64,000 nucleotides of DNA, from assembly GCF_030551875.1 (NCBI RefSeq), contig NZ_JAUOZU010000016.1, forward strand, positions 62,001 to 126,000. Direction: 5' to 3'. This document shows positions 63,999-64,000 of the stretch, piece by piece (the stretch's first letter is position 1; every line of letters begins with the position of its first letter). The translations under genes were made by a program, and so were the position numbers. Origin of the DNA: Fluviirhizobium alvei. GTDB lineage: Bacteria; Pseudomonadota; Alphaproteobacteria; Rhizobiales; Rhizobiaceae. The notes under the pieces were generated by a model, which saw only the letters and a program-made list of their open reading frames with translations, searched no databases and was not told the origin of the DNA.

Positions 63999-64000
63999 TG

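Noticed and set aside
1-64000. Search for tRNA, rRNA, CRISPR repeats, transposases, integrases, phage or toxin-antitoxin genes
   Set aside because: None recognised by eye on either strand; the one dispersed-type repeat is the palindromic element at 43737-43894.

Overview
The window looks like a chromosomal segment of a GC-rich alphaproteobacterium of the Hyphomicrobiales (Rhizobiales), most likely Rhizobiaceae or a near relative. The evidence is the run glnD-murJ-trpS-usp-nfu-tsaB-rimI-fur/mur-plsC-miaB-phoH-ybeY-corC, a Sinorhizobium-type smoEFGKS-mtlK polyol locus, long rhizobial-type PstC and PstA, and a propionyl-CoA carboxylase gene divergent from a ScfR/PccR-type regulator. I saw no tRNA or rRNA gene, CRISPR array, insertion sequence, integrase or prophage gene. 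Gene density is high and many neighbours overlap by 1-4 bases.

Layout. 1-2.8 kb: 5' part of pccB, its ScfR regulator and a MOSC protein. 3-8.2 kb: secreted gamma-glutamyltransferase, then a two-domain ALDH16-like dehydrogenase with deoC and a DeoR regulator around a clear candidate operator. 9-15.6 kb: HpaI-type aldolase with a ferredoxin-reductase-like flavoprotein, a GlpR-like repressor, and a divergent unit joining a choline/ethanolamine-kinase-like phosphotransferase to a dimethylglycine/sarcosine dehydrogenase-like enzyme. 15.6-25.6 kb: polyol (sorbitol/mannitol/arabinitol) uptake and oxidation operon with its SorC regulator. 25.7-28.6 kb: amidotransferase, recF, a Tat-exported FecR-like protein and a region that may encode a small RNA. 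28.8-34.5 kb: a hydroxyproline-epimerase-like racemase and a D-amino-acid-type dehydrogenase in one operon with 5-oxoprolinase subunits PxpB/PxpC, divergent from pxpA and two biotin-carrier-like genes. 34.5-48.8 kb: the conserved housekeeping block, all on the minus strand, interrupted by a palindromic repeat element at 43.74-43.89 kb. 48.9-55 kb: aminotransferase, TetR regulator and dimethylargininase-like hydrolase facing a polar amino-acid ABC transporter. 55-56.1 kb: a queuosine-precursor transporter behind a likely preQ1-I riboswitch, and rpmB. 56.6-62.9 kb: pstSCAB-phoU-phoB behind a three-repeat Pho box. 63.1 kb to the edge: a BKACE-family enzyme whose stop overlaps the next start codon.

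Functionally this is a scavenging-rich region (polyols, deoxyribose phosphate, N-methylated compounds, hydroxyproline/oxoproline, methylarginine-like amidines, phosphate, queuine/preQ1) around a conserved core. No gene cluster is wholly alien. The most unusual points are: (a) a preQ1-I aptamer whose pseudoknot would include the AUG start codon of a gene with no Shine-Dalgarno; (b) a Ser/Cys proline-racemase-family enzyme in the same operon as pxpBC; (c) a degenerate biotin-carrier paralogue directly after an intact one, with no biotin carboxylase nearby; (d) an overlapping kinase-like/demethylase pair; (e) strong GC hairpins after all three solute-binding-protein genes; (f) a nested palindromic repeat after trpS.
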